Translations under genes and position numbers: made by a program
Assembly: GCA_029259595.1 (NCBI GenBank)
Contig: JAJDEW010000121.1
Coordinates: forward strand, 1 to 64,000
Source of the DNA: Planctomycetota bacterium
Lineage (GTDB): Bacteria; Planctomycetota; UBA1135; GCA-002686595
Reading direction: 5' to 3'
Length of the DNA stretch: 64,000 bases
Shown here: piece after piece, positions 46,809 to 57,016 of the stretch
Layout: the number at the start of each line of letters is the position of its first letter
How positions within the stretch are numbered: the first letter of the stretch is position 1
The notes under the pieces: generated by a model
What the model was told of the DNA's origin: nothing
Databases searched by the model: none
The model's input: only the letters and a program-made list of their open reading frames with translations

Positions 46809-47981
46809 ATGCTCAACAGTGAAGACCTGCTCAGAATGATCGACGTTCTTCACCGCGAGCGCGACATCCCCAAAGAGATCCTCTTCCGCGGGCTCGAGGA
46901 AGCGATCGCGGCCGCCGTACGCAAGCGCCTCGGCGTCGGGGACGACCTCATTGTCACGATCGATCGCGCTTCGGGCGAGATCGGCGTCGAGGACGACGAG
47001 GGCGAGTACGAGTTCGAACTGGCCGAGCTCGGGCGCATCGCCGCCCAGGCCTGCAAGCAGACCTTCCTCCAGAAGGTGCGTGAGGCCGAGCGCGACGTCC
47101 TCTTCGACGACTACGAGACGCGCGTGGGCAACCTCGTCAACGGAACCGTCCAGCGCTTCGACAACGACAACCTGGTCATCAACCTGGGGCGGACCGAGGC
47201 CTACCTGCCCCGCGAGGAGCGTGTGCGCGGCGAGACCTTCTCGCCCGGCGACCGCATCCGCGCGATCATCCTCGAGGTCCGCAAGGACGGTCCGCGGGTC
47301 AAGATCATCGTCAGCCGCACCCATCCCGACCTCGTGCGCCGGCTCTTCGAGCTCGAAGTGCCCGAGATCGCGGACAACATCATCGAGATCAAGCGCGTCG
47401 TCCGCGAGCCCGGCTATCGGACCAAGATGGCCGTCATCTCGCAGGACCCGAAGATCGATTGCATCGGCGCTTGCGTCGGCGTGCGCGGCTCCCGCATCAA
47501 GGCCGTCATCGACGAGCTGCGGGGCGAACGCATCGACATCATCCGCTGGAGCGATTCGCTCGAGACCCTGATCATGAACGGCCTCAAGCCCGCCGTGATC
47601 CACCTCGACAACATCTACGCCGACGTCGACCGCCACCAGGCAGCCGTTGTCGTCGACGAGGACCAACAGTCCCTGGCCATCGGCAAGAAGGGTCAAAACG
47701 TCCGACTCGCCAGCCGCCTCTGCGGTTGGGACATCGACATCAAGACCCGCGAGGAGTTCGAGGCCGACGGCTTCGGCCCCCCCGATGACGGGGAATTCCA
47801 GCCCCCGTTGGACGGACCGGACGAGCACGAAAGCAGCGGCGCCGAGGCCGCGAACGGCGAGTCGCAGGCCGCAGACGGAGGATCCGCCGACCTCGCGGAA
47901 GGCGCTCCGTCGGCGCAGGCCGGCGCGTCCGACGCTTCGCAAGCCGAGAAGGCCTCCCCGATCCGGGCAGAGAAGAGCTAG
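46809..47981 (+). CDS. nusA: Transcription elongation/antitermination factor NusA
   Basis: 390 residues from ATG 46809. Domains: N-terminal RNA-polymerase-binding domain (about 1-120), S1 domain (about 130-200, GNLVNGTVQRFDNDNLVINL), KH1 (about 225-290, IGACVGVRGSRIKAV) and KH2 (about 300-345, LAIGKKGQNVRLASRL). An acidic, Ala/Ser-rich tail of about 45 residues replaces the repeats found at the end of Escherichia coli NusA. First gene of the nusA-infB-rbfA translation/transcription operon. Confidence 0.96.
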   Translation: MLNSEDLLRMIDVLHRERDIPKEILFRGLEEAIAAAVRKRLGVGDDLIVTIDRASGEIGVEDDEGEYEFELAELGRIAAQACKQTFLQKVREAERDVLFDDYETRVGNLVNGTVQRFDNDNLVINLGRTEAYLPREERVRGETFSPGDRIRAIILEVRKDGPRVKIIVSRTHPDLVRRLFELEVPEIADNIIEIKRVVREPGYRTKMAVISQDPKIDCIGACVGVRGSRIKAVIDELRGERIDIIRWSDSLETLIMNGLKPAVIHLDNIYADVDRHQAAVVVDEDQQSLAIGKKGQNVRLASRLCGWDIDIKTREEFEADGFGPPDDGEFQPPLDGPDEHESSGAEAANGESQAADGGSADLAEGAPSAQAGASDASQAEKASPIRAEKS

Positions 47982-48053
47982 GCTCCCGACGGCTCACGTG
48001 ATTCACGCAGGGGTCCACGACCTCGGCAGAAGCCCCCACCCCCACGCCTCAGA

Positions 48054-50798
48054 TTGAGTAAGAAACGCGTCTACGACCTCGCCAAAGAGTACGGCATGAC
48101 CGGCCAGGAGCTCGCTTCGAAGCTCCGCGACCTGGGGTTCCAGGTCAAGAGCCACATGACGGCACTCGATGAATTCAAGGTCCTCGAGATCCAGGCACGG
48201 CTCGAGGCCTACGGAATCGTAGGCGAATCGGCGGGTCAGGGAGCGAGCTCGATGGGCGGGCTCAAGATCAAGCGCAAGAAGAAGAAGAAGCCCGAGGTCG
48301 CCGAGACACCGACGCCCGAGCCCGAGGAGAAGCCTGAACGGGCAGAGGCTCCCGCGCCCGCCGAGCCGCTCGAAGCCGACCTCGCCGACGAGCCGCAACC
48401 GCTCGAAGCGCCCACCGGCGCGACTCCGGACCCCGATCCGATCGTCCCCCCGCCTACGGCCGAACCCGAGCTCGAGCCCGTCGAGGCCAGCGTCCAGCAG
48501 AGCGAGGCGCCGGTCGAAACCGACGAGGGCCCCGAGGACGAGCTCGTCGAAGAGCTGGAAGCGATCCCGGCCCCCGCGGCTCGGAGCAAGCAAGCCGCCG
48601 AGCCCGGGAAGGCGTCGAAGGAAGTCGAAGAAGCCAAGCCGAAGAAGGGCGCCAAGGCCGAGACGAGCACCACGGACGAGGAAGGCGCCGAAGTCGTGCG
48701 CCCCTCGGCCCGTCGACGCGCCGGCAAGGTGGTCGGCTTCATCGACCCGGCCCAGTTCCAGAACCAGCCCCAGCGCCGGACCGAGTCGCGCCGACTGCGC
48801 TCGTCCGACGAGGAGATGCCGGACGTCCGTCCGACGCTCGGTCGCGACCGCGCGAGCAGTCTCGTGCGCGGCGACACGACCCGGGGTGCGCTCACGGCTC
48901 AACAGCTGCGCGAGCGCGAAGCCGGACGCTTCCTGCGTCGGCGCCGCGTCCAGCAGGGCGGTCCAGGCGGCGGTCGGGGTCGTGGCGGAAGCCGCGATAC
49001 GTCGGGCAACTCCCCCTACGCCGGCGCACCGGTCAAGATCGGGTCCCCGGTCACCATCAAGAAGCTCGCGAACAGGCTCGCGGTGAAGGAAAACGAGGTG
49101 CTGCGCACCGCCCTGCGTCAGCTCGGCTTCGGCATCAACATCAACTCGCTGATCGACGACGACAGCGCCGTTCTCCTGGCCCAGGAATTCCACGTCGAAC
49201 TCGAGGTCACCGAGGAGGTCGAAGCCGAAGAGGCGCTCCTCAAGGAACTCGAAACGAAGCGCTCCGAGGTCGAGGTCGAACACCTCATCCAGCGCCCCCC
49301 CACCGTCGCGGTCCTCGGTCACGTCGATCACGGCAAGACGACGCTCATCGACTCGATCCGCAAGAGCCGTATCACCCAGGGCGAATCGGGCGGCATCACC
49401 CAGCACATCGGGGCCTACCAGGTCGAAACGAAGGCGGGCCATACGCTGACCGTCGTCGACACCCCCGGCCACGCCGCCTTCACCCACATGCGTGCGCGCG
49501 GTGCGCGGGCGGTCGACATCGTGATCCTCGTGGTCGCCGCGGACGACGGGGTGAAGCCGCAGACCGACGAGGCCCTGAACCACGCGAAGGCGGCCGGCAC
49601 GCCGATCGTCGTGGCCCTCAACAAGTGCGACAAGCCCGAGGCCAACCCCGAGCGCGTTCAGAACGAGCTCGCCGGCCTCGGCCTGACGCCCGAGGAATGG
49701 GGCGGCGACACGGCGATGATGAAGGTCAGCGCCCTCAAGGGCGACGGCGTCGACGAACTGCTCGAGCGCGTGTTCCTCGAGAGCGAAGTGCTCGAACTCC
49801 GCAGCCACCTCGAAGGTCCGGCCACGGGCGTCGTGCTCGAAGCCGAGATCCAGCAGGGCAAGGGCAAGGTCGCTCACCTGCTCGTTCAGGACGGCTGCCT
49901 CAAGAAGGGCGACGTCATCCTGGCCGGCGAGGGCTATGGCAAGGTCCGCTCGATCCACGACGACCGCGGCAAGGACGTCAAGGAGGCCGGACCGTCGAAG
50001 CCCGTCGAGGTCACGGGCCTCAACGAGCTGCCCAGCGTCGGCGACAACTTCCACGTTGTCGAGTCGCTCGATCAAGCCCAGGAAGTGGCGGAGGAGCGCG
50101 CGCGCAAGAACCGCCAGCTCTCCCAGATCGAGCGCCGCACGATCAACACCGAGAACCTCTTCGAGGCGGTCGCTCACAGCGAGAAGCCGACGATCAACCT
50201 GATCGTGAAGACCGACGTGCAGGGCTCGGCGGAGGTGCTGAAGCACCAGTTGAGCGAGCTCACGCACGACGAGGTCGAGGTCAAGGTGGTCCACGCCGGC
50301 GTCGGGGCCGTGCTCGAATCCGACGTCGACCTCGCGGTCACGTCCGACGCGCGCATCCTGGCCTTCCACACGAGCGCCAACAACAAGGTGCGCCAATCCG
50401 CGGATCGAGCCGACGTCGAGATCAAGGTCTACCAGGTCATCTACGAGCTCTTGGACGACGTTCGAACGCTCATGGAAGGCGAGCTCGCACCCGAGCAGAA
50501 GGAAGAGGTCACGGGTCACGCCGAAGTCAGGCGCGTCTTCAAATCCTCGAAGTTCGGCAACATCGCCGGCTGCTTCATCCTCGACGGCAAACTGCGCCGC
50601 GCCGACAAGCTGCGGATCCTGCGCGACGACAGCGTCGTCCACACCGGCAACTTCGCCTCGATTCGCCGCGATTCCGATGACGTCAAGGAGATCCGCGAGG
50701 GCTTCGAGTGCGGCATCCTGGTCAAGGATTACAACGACATCCGGGACGGGGACATCATCGAGGCCTACCACGTCTACTCCGTCAAGCGGACGCTGTAG
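48054..50798 (+). CDS. infB: Translation initiation factor IF-2
   Basis: 914 residues from a TTG start ([15 protein letters not shown]...); no better start is in reach. IF2_N domain at 1-55, a long low-complexity Pro/Glu/Ala/Lys linker (about 65-220), an Arg/Gly stretch (about 290-325), then a second IF2_N-like domain (about 330-390). The GTPase has G1 [12 protein letters not shown]3 VDTPGHAAF and G4 NKCDKPEA, followed by domains II, III and IV. GTP-dependent loading of initiator tRNA on the 30S subunit. Followed by rbfA at 60 bases. Confidence 0.97.
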   Translation: MSKKRVYDLAKEYGMTGQELASKLRDLGFQVKSHMTALDEFKVLEIQARLEAYGIVGESAGQGASSMGGLKIKRKKKKKPEVAETPTPEPEEKPERAEAPAPAEPLEADLADEPQPLEAPTGATPDPDPIVPPPTAEPELEPVEASVQQSEAPVETDEGPEDELVEELEAIPAPAARSKQAAEPGKASKEVEEAKPKKGAKAETSTTDEEGAEVVRPSARRRAGKVVGFIDPAQFQNQPQRRTESRRLRSSDEEMPDVRPTLGRDRASSLVRGDTTRGALTAQQLREREAGRFLRRRRVQQGGPGGGRGRGGSRDTSGNSPYAGAPVKIGSPVTIKKLANRLAVKENEVLRTALRQLGFGININSLIDDDSAVLLAQEFHVELEVTEEVEAEEALLKELETKRSEVEVEHLIQRPPTVAVLGHVDHGKTTLIDSIRKSRITQGESGGITQHIGAYQVETKAGHTLTVVDTPGHAAFTHMRARGARAVDIVILVVAADDGVKPQTDEALNHAKAAGTPIVVALNKCDKPEANPERVQNELAGLGLTPEEWGGDTAMMKVSALKGDGVDELLERVFLESEVLELRSHLEGPATGVVLEAEIQQGKGKVAHLLVQDGCLKKGDVILAGEGYGKVRSIHDDRGKDVKEAGPSKPVEVTGLNELPSVGDNFHVVESLDQAQEVAEERARKNRQLSQIERRTINTENLFEAVAHSEKPTINLIVKTDVQGSAEVLKHQLSELTHDEVEVKVVHAGVGAVLESDVDLAVTSDARILAFHTSANNKVRQSADRADVEIKVYQVIYELLDDVRTLMEGELAPEQKEEVTGHAEVRRVFKSSKFGNIAGCFILDGKLRRADKLRILRDDSVVHTGNFASIRRDSDDVKEIREGFECGILVKDYNDIRDGDIIEAYHVYSVKRTL

Positions 50799-50858
50799 CG
50801 TCGTCCGCCCAGCGCCCGAACCGTTCCTCCCGGGGGCCCCACACGCGGGCAGGATCCC

Positions 50859-51326
50859 ATGGCCAACCCCCGCACCAAGGCGAAGATCGAGGCTCGCATC
50901 CGCGAGCGCGCCGCCTACTGCATCGAGTTCGAACTCTCGGACCCGCGCTCTTCGTTCATCACGGTGACGCGGGTCGAGATCACGAACGATCTCGGCTCCG
51001 CGCAGATCTTCTACACGGTCTTCGGGACCCCCGGGGAGAAGAGCCGCGCCGCCCACATGCTGGAAGATGCCAACGGCTTCATCCGCAAGCAGGTCGGCCG
51101 CGTCTTGAAGACCCGTCGCATCCCGCGACTCACATGGATCTACGACGACTCGATCGAGATCGCCGAGCGCATGGACGAGAGCATCAGCTCCGCCCTTCAG
51201 CGCGACCGTGAGATCAACCCGAGCGCCCACACCGAGCTCTCGAAGCGCGGGCAGGACGAGACCGACGAAGTCGAGCGCGAGGTGGAGGACTTCCTCGAGG
51301 CCCGCGAAGAGGATGAGGGCGTCTGA
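50859..51326 (+). CDS. rbfA: 30S ribosome-binding factor A
   Basis: 155 residues. KH-like fold with RTKAKIEARIRERAAYCIEF, the FITVTRVEITNDLGSAQIFY segment (in part) and the C-terminal IPRLTWIYDDSIEIAERMDE. Matures the 16S rRNA 5' end and 30S subunit, especially in the cold. The tail is acidic and longer than in E. coli. nusA-infB-rbfA is the classical order. Confidence 0.93.
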   Translation: MANPRTKAKIEARIRERAAYCIEFELSDPRSSFITVTRVEITNDLGSAQIFYTVFGTPGEKSRAAHMLEDANGFIRKQVGRVLKTRRIPRLTWIYDDSIEIAERMDESISSALQRDREINPSAHTELSKRGQDETDEVEREVEDFLEAREEDEGV

Positions 51327-51331
51327 GGTAC

Positions 51332-51351
51332 GGCGGGCGGGCGAGCCCGCC
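51332..51351 (+). terminator. GC hairpin after rbfA
   Basis: GGCGGGC (51332-51338) pairs with GCCCGCC (51345-51351) around a 6-nt loop, 5 bases past the rbfA stop. There is no following U-tract, so it is only a probable terminator. Confidence 0.45.
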
Positions 51352-51613
51352 TCTGGCCCTGCGGCCCCTTGGAGCCGCCTCGCTACGGTCCAGCTCTCCC
51401 GCCTCCCTCTACAGCATCGCCTTCGCTCTCGAGCGGAGACCGAACGATCGCCCCCTCCACCCGCGACCGGGCTCGCCGAGACGAAGAGTGGCGAAGAGGG
51501 CCACCGAGAAGCCCCTGAGGCACCGGTCGCGCCTTTCCGGCCGCTCCCCCTTTGCGCGCCGGAAAGGGCCGGGCTAGCTTGGCTCTTTTGCACGGGAGGA
51601 AACGAGCCGGGTC
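51352..51613 (+). promoter_or_regulatory. Region before the DUF1552 gene, with a 10-bp hairpin
   Basis: CCTTTCCGGC (51532-51541) and GCCGGAAAGG (51558-51567) form a perfect 10-bp stem with a 16-nt loop, 46 bases before the next gene. A purine-rich ribosome site GGGAGGAAA lies near 51594-51602. The promoter for the DUF1552/DUF1592 pair probably lies here; no box pair was identified. No coding capacity is seen. Confidence 0.45.
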
Positions 51614-52906
51614 ATGCCAAGCACGGGTCCGTACAGCCGAGGATCGCGCTCCGGCGTTTCCCGCCGCCAGGTCTTGCGTGCTGCTGCGACCTGCCTGACC
51701 CTGCCCGCGCTGCCGTCGCTTGCCCGGGAGACCGCGGAGCCGCCGCGCCGGCTCGTCTGCGTGGTCAACGAATTCGGCTTCGTCCCCGACCAGTTCTTCC
51801 CGCAGGAAGCGGGACGGCTCGCGACCCTGCCACCCTTGCTGGCTCCGCTCGAAGGACTCCGGGCCGACTTCGGCGTCTTCTCGCATCTCGACCATGGGCA
51901 GCAGGGCGGACACCACTCCGTTCACTCCTTCCTGACGGGCGTGGACGCCGCGGAGGCGCGCGCTGACCCCGAGCTCGGGGTCAGCCTCGACCAGCGCGTC
52001 GCCGAACACCTCGGCTGGCGCACACGACATCCCTGTCTGGTCCTGGGCTCGCCGGACGGCCTGCACGGGGGCTGCCGCGCGAGCTGGACACGTGCCGGCA
52101 CGCGAGTCCTGCCCGAGCCGAGCCCCAAGGCCTTGTTCCGACGGCTCTTCCTGGCCGATGACGAACGCACACGCGCGGCGAAGGAGCAGCACCTCTCCAT
52201 GCGTCGCTCGATCCTGGACGCCGTTCGAGACGAAGCCTCCGCACTGCGCCGGCGCCTGAATACTTCCGACCGCACAAAGCTGGACGGGTACCTCGAATCG
52301 ATCCGTGCGGTCGAACGGAAGCTCGCGCACGAGGAGCAATGGAGAGACTGCGAGAAACCCCGGGGCGAGCTCGGGGAGCCTCGTGATGCGGGCGCAGTCC
52401 ATGACCTCGCCGTGTTCTACGAGCTCGTCGCGCTCGCGCTCTGGACGGACTCGACCCGCGTGGTGACGCTCGAGATCGGTGGCGGCTACCTTCCTGCTGA
52501 CCTGGGCATCCCCGAGGACTACCACGCCTTGACCCACCACGGAAGGCTCCCTGCGAAGTTGGCGGCGCTCCACAAGGTCGAGCTGCACCAACTGGAGCGC
52601 TTCGCCGCGTTCCTCGAACGGCTGCACTCGTTGTCCGATCCGGAGGACGAGGCGACTCTGCTCGACCGGACCGTAGTCCTGTTCGGGAGCGGCATGGGCA
52701 ACGCGAGCTCGCACTCGAACGCAGACCTCCCGATCCTCGTGGCCGGAGGCGGGTACCGGCTCGGCGCGCATGTACAGCTCGCTGCCGAGCCCGAGAGGCG
52801 CGTACCGCTGGGCAACCTGTTCGTCTCCATCCTCCGCGATTTCGGTATCGAGGACGAGCGCTTCGCTCGCGCGTCGGGACCTCTGCACGGGCTCGAAGCG
52901 CGATGA
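51614..52906 (+). CDS. DUF1552 secreted protein with Tat-like signal
   Basis: 430 residues. SRRQVLRAAATCLTLPALPSLA (in part) resembles a twin-arginine signal, implying export of a folded protein. The body matches DUF1552: the HHSVHSFLTGV, SLDQRVAEHLG and YHALTHHG regions and a C-terminal LFGSGMGNASSHSNADLPILVAGG (in part), typical of the family. DUF1552 proteins are nearly always encoded beside DUF1587/1592/1588 cytochrome-like proteins in planctomycetes; their function is unproven. It overlaps the next gene by 4 bases. Confidence 0.88.
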   Translation: MPSTGPYSRGSRSGVSRRQVLRAAATCLTLPALPSLARETAEPPRRLVCVVNEFGFVPDQFFPQEAGRLATLPPLLAPLEGLRADFGVFSHLDHGQQGGHHSVHSFLTGVDAAEARADPELGVSLDQRVAEHLGWRTRHPCLVLGSPDGLHGGCRASWTRAGTRVLPEPSPKALFRRLFLADDERTRAAKEQHLSMRRSILDAVRDEASALRRRLNTSDRTKLDGYLESIRAVERKLAHEEQWRDCEKPRGELGEPRDAGAVHDLAVFYELVALALWTDSTRVVTLEIGGGYLPADLGIPEDYHALTHHGRLPAKLAALHKVELHQLERFAAFLERLHSLSDPEDEATLLDRTVVLFGSGMGNASSHSNADLPILVAGGGYRLGAHVQLAAEPERRVPLGNLFVSILRDFGIEDERFARASGPLHGLEAR

Positions 52907-55401
52907 GCCCTCGGATCGGCCCGAGCCAGACGGGGACGATGGTCCTCGCTCTCCTCTGCGCCTTGCCGTCGAGCTCCGGACCGGCGCAAGCGCAGCGAGC
53001 CAGTCCGAGGGACGACTTCGAGCTGGTCGTCCGTCCGTTTCTGGCGGCCCACTGCTTCGCGTGCCACGGTCCCGACATCGCCAAGAGCGGTCTGCGACTC
53101 GACCAGCTCGCGTCCAGCGCGAAGGACGAACGGACGGCACAGACCTACCGGAACGTGCGCGATCAACTCCACTTCGGTGTCATGCCGCCGGAAGACTCAC
53201 CGCGCCCGCCTGCCGAAGACGTGCTCGGCGTGCTCGTCTGGCTCGAACGAGAGCTCACGGAGACGCACCGCACCGGAGTCCAAACCAGCACGGACCTGCG
53301 CCGGCTGAACCGACGCGAGTTCCGCAACGCCCTGCGCGATCTGCTTTGCATCGATACGACGCGGCTCGATACCGTCCGCCTCCTGCCGCCAGACGACCTG
53401 GTCGAGGGCCTTGACACGATCGGGGCCGCGCTCACGTTCGAAGACACCCGACTCGAGGCGATGCTGGCGGCAGCCGAGCGCGCCGTGCACAAGGCCCTTG
53501 CTCCTCGCCGCCGTCCCGAGCCACGCGTCTGGCGGTTCGACGGCGACTTCCGTCAGCAAAGCGCTCTCGACGAGGTGCATCGGGCCCTGAACGACTTTCG
53601 CTATCTGGCCCTGTACGAAGTGACGGCGGCAGAGAAGCACGAGGGAGCCTACGCGCCTCTACTCGCCTTTTCCGCTGGGGTCCCGTTCGACGGAATCTAC
53701 GAGCTGCGCATCGAGGCGGAAGCCGTCGACCGCCGCTCCCCGCACGCCGGTCTCCTGGGCACGAACCCCGACGAACCACTCTTGCTCGGGATCGTTCCCG
53801 GCGACCGCGAGGCCGGCGAGCTCCACCTCCCGCAACCGTTCGAGCCCCTCCTGGCCGAGATCGAGCTCGCAGACGAACGCCGTCCCTATACGGTCCGCGT
53901 CTTCCTCGAGGCGGGCACGACGCCCCGCTTCACGTTCCGCAACGGCCCGATGGACATCCAAAACCTCTACGGTCGGGTCGTCGCTGCCTCGACGGACACT
54001 CGCAGGAGGTTACCGCGTGGGATCGTCGAGCGCCGGCGCGCCGCGCTGACTCACGGACGGCTCCCGCACATCCGCATCCACACCGTCGAGATCGAGGGGC
54101 CGTTCTACGAGGTCTGGCCCACGCCTGCCCAGCGGACGCTTCTCGGCGACGACTGGGAGCGCGTCGAATCAACTGGCGAGTTGGACCGCGACACCGCGCT
54201 GCGGCACCTGGCGCGCTTCGCACGAGCGGCCTACCGTCGGGTCCCGGACGAAGGCGAGCTCGCAAGACTGGCGCGCGTTGTCGACGCGAGTGCGGCCGCC
54301 GGTCTGACGCCCCTGGACAGCTTCGCGCAGGGGCTCGTGACGGTGCTCCTCTCGCCGAGCTTCCTCTTCCTGGAAGAGCCGGAGGGACGGCTTCCGCCCC
54401 GCTCGCTCGCGGCCCGACTCGCCGCCTTCCTGTGGTCCTCCATTCCCGACGCGGAGCTCTCTCGAGTGGCCGCGGACGGAAGTCTGGAGTCCCGCCCCGT
54501 GCTCGCCGCGCAGTGCGAGCGCATGCTCGACGAGGCACGTGCGGCAGCCTTCGTCGAGAGCTTCCTCGACAACTGGATCGACCTGCGCGAGCTCGGCCGG
54601 ACTCCACCGGATCGTAGGGCCCACTACTCCTACTACCGCTACGAGCTCCTGGAGGCGATGCGCGAGGAGACGCTGCGCTTCACGGCCGACCTCCTGGCAC
54701 GCAACGGCAGCGTGCTCGAGTTCCTTTCGGCGAAGCACAGCTTCCTGGACGAACGTCTGGCGCGGCACTACGGCCTCGAGCTCGCCCACCCACCAGGCCA
54801 ATCCTTCGAGCGCGTCGAGCTCCATGATCCTCGCCGCGGGGGGCTCCTGGGCCAGGCCAGCGTCCTCACGCTCACGGCCAACGGCATCGATACGTCACCC
54901 GTCGTTCGCGGTGTCTGGCTCCTGGAGCGGATCCTCGGCACGCCGGCCCCTCCCCCACCTCCGGGCGTTTCCCTGTTCGAGCCCGACCTGCGTGGCACCC
55001 TCACGATCCGCTCCCAGCTCGAGCAACATCGCGATGTCGACGCTTGCCGCACCTGCCACGCGAAGATCGACCCCTTCGGGTTCGCCTTCGAGAGCTTCGA
55101 TCCGGTGGGTGCCTGGCGCGACCGCTATGAGAACGGTCAGAAGATCGATACGAGCGGAGAGCTCCCCGGCGGGCGAAGCTTCACGGACGTGGTCGGGCTG
55201 AAGAACCACCTGCTCGAGCTGCGCGCGGACTTCTTGCGGAACCTCGTGACGCGGCTCACGGAGCAGGCCACGGGCAGGTTGTGCGGCGCCAGGGACCTCT
55301 CCGAGGTCCAGGCGATCGTCGGGCGGGCGCTGGAGGAGAGCGACGGCTTTCGCGACCTCGTCGTCGCGGTCGTGCAGAGCGAGGCCTTCCGCACGAAGTG
55401 A
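52903..55401 (+). CDS. DUF1587/1592/1588/1585 cytochrome-like secreted protein
   Basis: 832 residues. Signal (MVLALLCALPSSSGPAQA), then the cytochrome-c-like heme motif CFACH (51-55). In order: the DUF1587 region (RRLNRREFRNALRDLL, about 128-143), a carbohydrate-binding-like insert, DUF1595, DUF1592 (SFLDNWIDLREL), DUF1588 with a second CxxCH motif (CRTCH, about 715-719, then DPFGFAFESFDPVG) and DUF1585 (GRSFTDVVGLKNHLLEL). Two potential covalent heme sites suggest redox or oxidative polymer-degrading chemistry, but the family is uncharacterised. Confidence 0.92.
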   Translation: MSPRIGPSQTGTMVLALLCALPSSSGPAQAQRASPRDDFELVVRPFLAAHCFACHGPDIAKSGLRLDQLASSAKDERTAQTYRNVRDQLHFGVMPPEDSPRPPAEDVLGVLVWLERELTETHRTGVQTSTDLRRLNRREFRNALRDLLCIDTTRLDTVRLLPPDDLVEGLDTIGAALTFEDTRLEAMLAAAERAVHKALAPRRRPEPRVWRFDGDFRQQSALDEVHRALNDFRYLALYEVTAAEKHEGAYAPLLAFSAGVPFDGIYELRIEAEAVDRRSPHAGLLGTNPDEPLLLGIVPGDREAGELHLPQPFEPLLAEIELADERRPYTVRVFLEAGTTPRFTFRNGPMDIQNLYGRVVAASTDTRRRLPRGIVERRRAALTHGRLPHIRIHTVEIEGPFYEVWPTPAQRTLLGDDWERVESTGELDRDTALRHLARFARAAYRRVPDEGELARLARVVDASAAAGLTPLDSFAQGLVTVLLSPSFLFLEEPEGRLPPRSLAARLAAFLWSSIPDAELSRVAADGSLESRPVLAAQCERMLDEARAAAFVESFLDNWIDLRELGRTPPDRRAHYSYYRYELLEAMREETLRFTADLLARNGSVLEFLSAKHSFLDERLARHYGLELAHPPGQSFERVELHDPRRGGLLGQASVLTLTANGIDTSPVVRGVWLLERILGTPAPPPPPGVSLFEPDLRGTLTIRSQLEQHRDVDACRTCHAKIDPFGFAFESFDPVGAWRDRYENGQKIDTSGELPGGRSFTDVVGLKNHLLELRADFLRNLVTRLTEQATGRLCGARDLSEVQAIVGRALEESDGFRDLVVAVVQSEAFRTK

Positions 55402-55455
55402 CACCTGCTTCGTGCGCCAGGGTCGAGACGAGCCGTGGACCGCGGAGAACTTCGT

Positions 55456-55472
55456 CGTCGGGCTGCCCGACG
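55456..55472. terminator. Bidirectional hairpin between the DUF1592 gene and cysS
   Basis: CGTCGGG (55456-55462) and CCCGACG (55466-55472) form a perfect 7-bp stem around CTG, in the 83-base gap between two convergent genes. The position suits a shared terminator; no U-tract is seen on either strand. Confidence 0.45.
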
Positions 55473-55484
55473 CAGCACCCCTTC

Positions 55485-56915
55485 CTACTTGAGGCGCCAG
55501 ATGGTGCCTTCGGGCGTGTCCTGGATGACGATGCCGTGTTCGAGCAGCTCATCGCGCAGTCGATCGGAACCGGCCCAGTCCTTGTCCTTGCGCGCCTGTT
55601 CGCGGGCGTCGAGGAGGGCCTGCGCGGCGGGCTGGAGCTCGGTCGCGGCCTCCTCCGAACGCAGGACCCCGAGCACGCCGTCGGCCTCCCGGAGGAAGTC
55701 CGCCGCGGTTCGCGCGGAGTCCCGCCCGAGCTTGCCGTCCAGCACGGCGGAGCGCAGCTCGAACAACGACGAGAGCGCCTGGGGCATGTTCAGGTCGTCG
55801 TTCAGACCATCCTCGAACTTCGCACGCGCGGCGGTGGCGAGCTCGGCGCCGGCGGCGGCATCCGCAGCGCCACCCTGACCGTCCTGGATCCGCCGTAGAC
55901 GATCCGCGAGCTCGTCGAGCTTCTCGAGCGCCGTCCGGGACTCCGTCATGATGTCCCAGGTGAAGTTCAGCGGCTGACGGTAGTGACCCCGGATCAGCGC
56001 GTAGCGCAGCACGCGCACGTCGAAGCCCCGCTCACGTACGTCATCGAGCGTGTAAACGTTGCCGAGACTCTTCGCCATCTTGCCGCCGTCGACCTGCAGG
56101 AACTTCGCGTGCAGCCAGTAGCGCGCGAACGGCTCACCGGTGTGGCATTCCGACTGGGCGATCTCGCATTCGTGGTGCGGAAAGATGTTGTCCTCGCCAC
56201 CCGTGTGGATGTCGAGCTTCTCTCCCAGGTGCTTGATCGCCATCGCCGAACACTCGATGTGCCAGCCTGGAAAGCCGTGCTCGCCATAGGGGCTGTCCCA
56301 CTTCATCAAGTGCTTCTCGTCGCTCTTCCAGAGCGCGAAGTCGGCCGGATTGCGCTTCTCGTCGCGCACCTCGATGCGTGCGCCGGCCTCGAGGTCGTCG
56401 ACCCGGTTGCCCGACAAGCGCCCATAGCGCTCGAAGGTCGTGACGTCGAAGTAGACGTTGTCACCGGCTCGATAGGCGTGCCCCTTGGCGACCAGGTCGT
56501 CGATGATGGCCAGCATCTCCGGGATGTGGTCGGTCGCGCGCGGGTAGAGCTCGGGCTCCCGCACACCCAGGTCCTTCATGTCCTTCAGGAATTGCTCGGC
56601 GTAGCTGTCGGCGATCGCCTTCGGATCGAGCTGCTCGCGCCGGGCCTGGACCTCGATCTTGTCTTCGCCTTCGACGTCCGCATCGCCTTGCAGGTGGCCG
56701 ACGTCGGTGATGTTCATCACCTGCCGCACACGGAGGCCGCGGTATTCGAGCCAGCGGCGCAGCGTGTCGGCGAACAGGAACGAGCGAAAATTCCCGATGT
56801 GCTGGCGGTTGTAGACCGTCGGCCCGCAGTTGTACATGCGGACGAGACCGGGCTCCCCGGGTTCGAAGACTTCTTTGTTCTTCGTATACGTGTTGTAGAC
56901 GTGAAAAGGGTGCAC
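55485..56915 (-). CDS. cysS: Cysteinyl-tRNA synthetase
   Basis: 476 residues from GTG 56915 ([16 protein letters not shown]). Class I synthetase: zinc Cys in YNCGPTVYN, the HIGH-like QHIGN motif, [10 protein letters not shown] with further zinc ligands, and KMSKS as [10 protein letters not shown]-terminal DALR-like anticodon domain completes the protein. The much longer open frame upstream is a shadow of the kinase gene on the other strand. Divergent from that kinase gene. Confidence 0.96.
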   Translation of the reverse strand: MHPFHVYNTYTKNKEVFEPGEPGLVRMYNCGPTVYNRQHIGNFRSFLFADTLRRWLEYRGLRVRQVMNITDVGHLQGDADVEGEDKIEVQARREQLDPKAIADSYAEQFLKDMKDLGVREPELYPRATDHIPEMLAIIDDLVAKGHAYRAGDNVYFDVTTFERYGRLSGNRVDDLEAGARIEVRDEKRNPADFALWKSDEKHLMKWDSPYGEHGFPGWHIECSAMAIKHLGEKLDIHTGGEDNIFPHHECEIAQSECHTGEPFARYWLHAKFLQVDGGKMAKSLGNVYTLDDVRERGFDVRVLRYALIRGHYRQPLNFTWDIMTESRTALEKLDELADRLRRIQDGQGGAADAAAGAELATAARAKFEDGLNDDLNMPQALSSLFELRSAVLDGKLGRDSARTAADFLREADGVLGVLRSEEAATELQPAAQALLDAREQARKDKDWAGSDRLRDELLEHGIVIQDTPEGTIWRLK

Positions 56916-57016
56916 GGTTTCGTCCCCGCGGGGTGTTCGGGAGAGAAGCGTCGCGGCACGCCGCCCCGTCGCTCTGATTCGGGAAAAAGCCCTCCGCGGA
57001 CGGGCCTCCAGCCGGG
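56916..57016. promoter_or_regulatory. Divergent promoter region of cysS and the PknK-like gene
   Basis: 101 bases separate the two start codons, so both promoters must lie here or inside the genes. The stretch is GC-rich; GGAAAAAG (about 56978-56985) is the only AT patch. No boxes assigned. Confidence 0.35.

Noticed and set aside
48003-51593. 1196-codon minus-strand frame
   Set aside because: Antisense of infB and rbfA, which have clear motifs; composition artefact of high GC.
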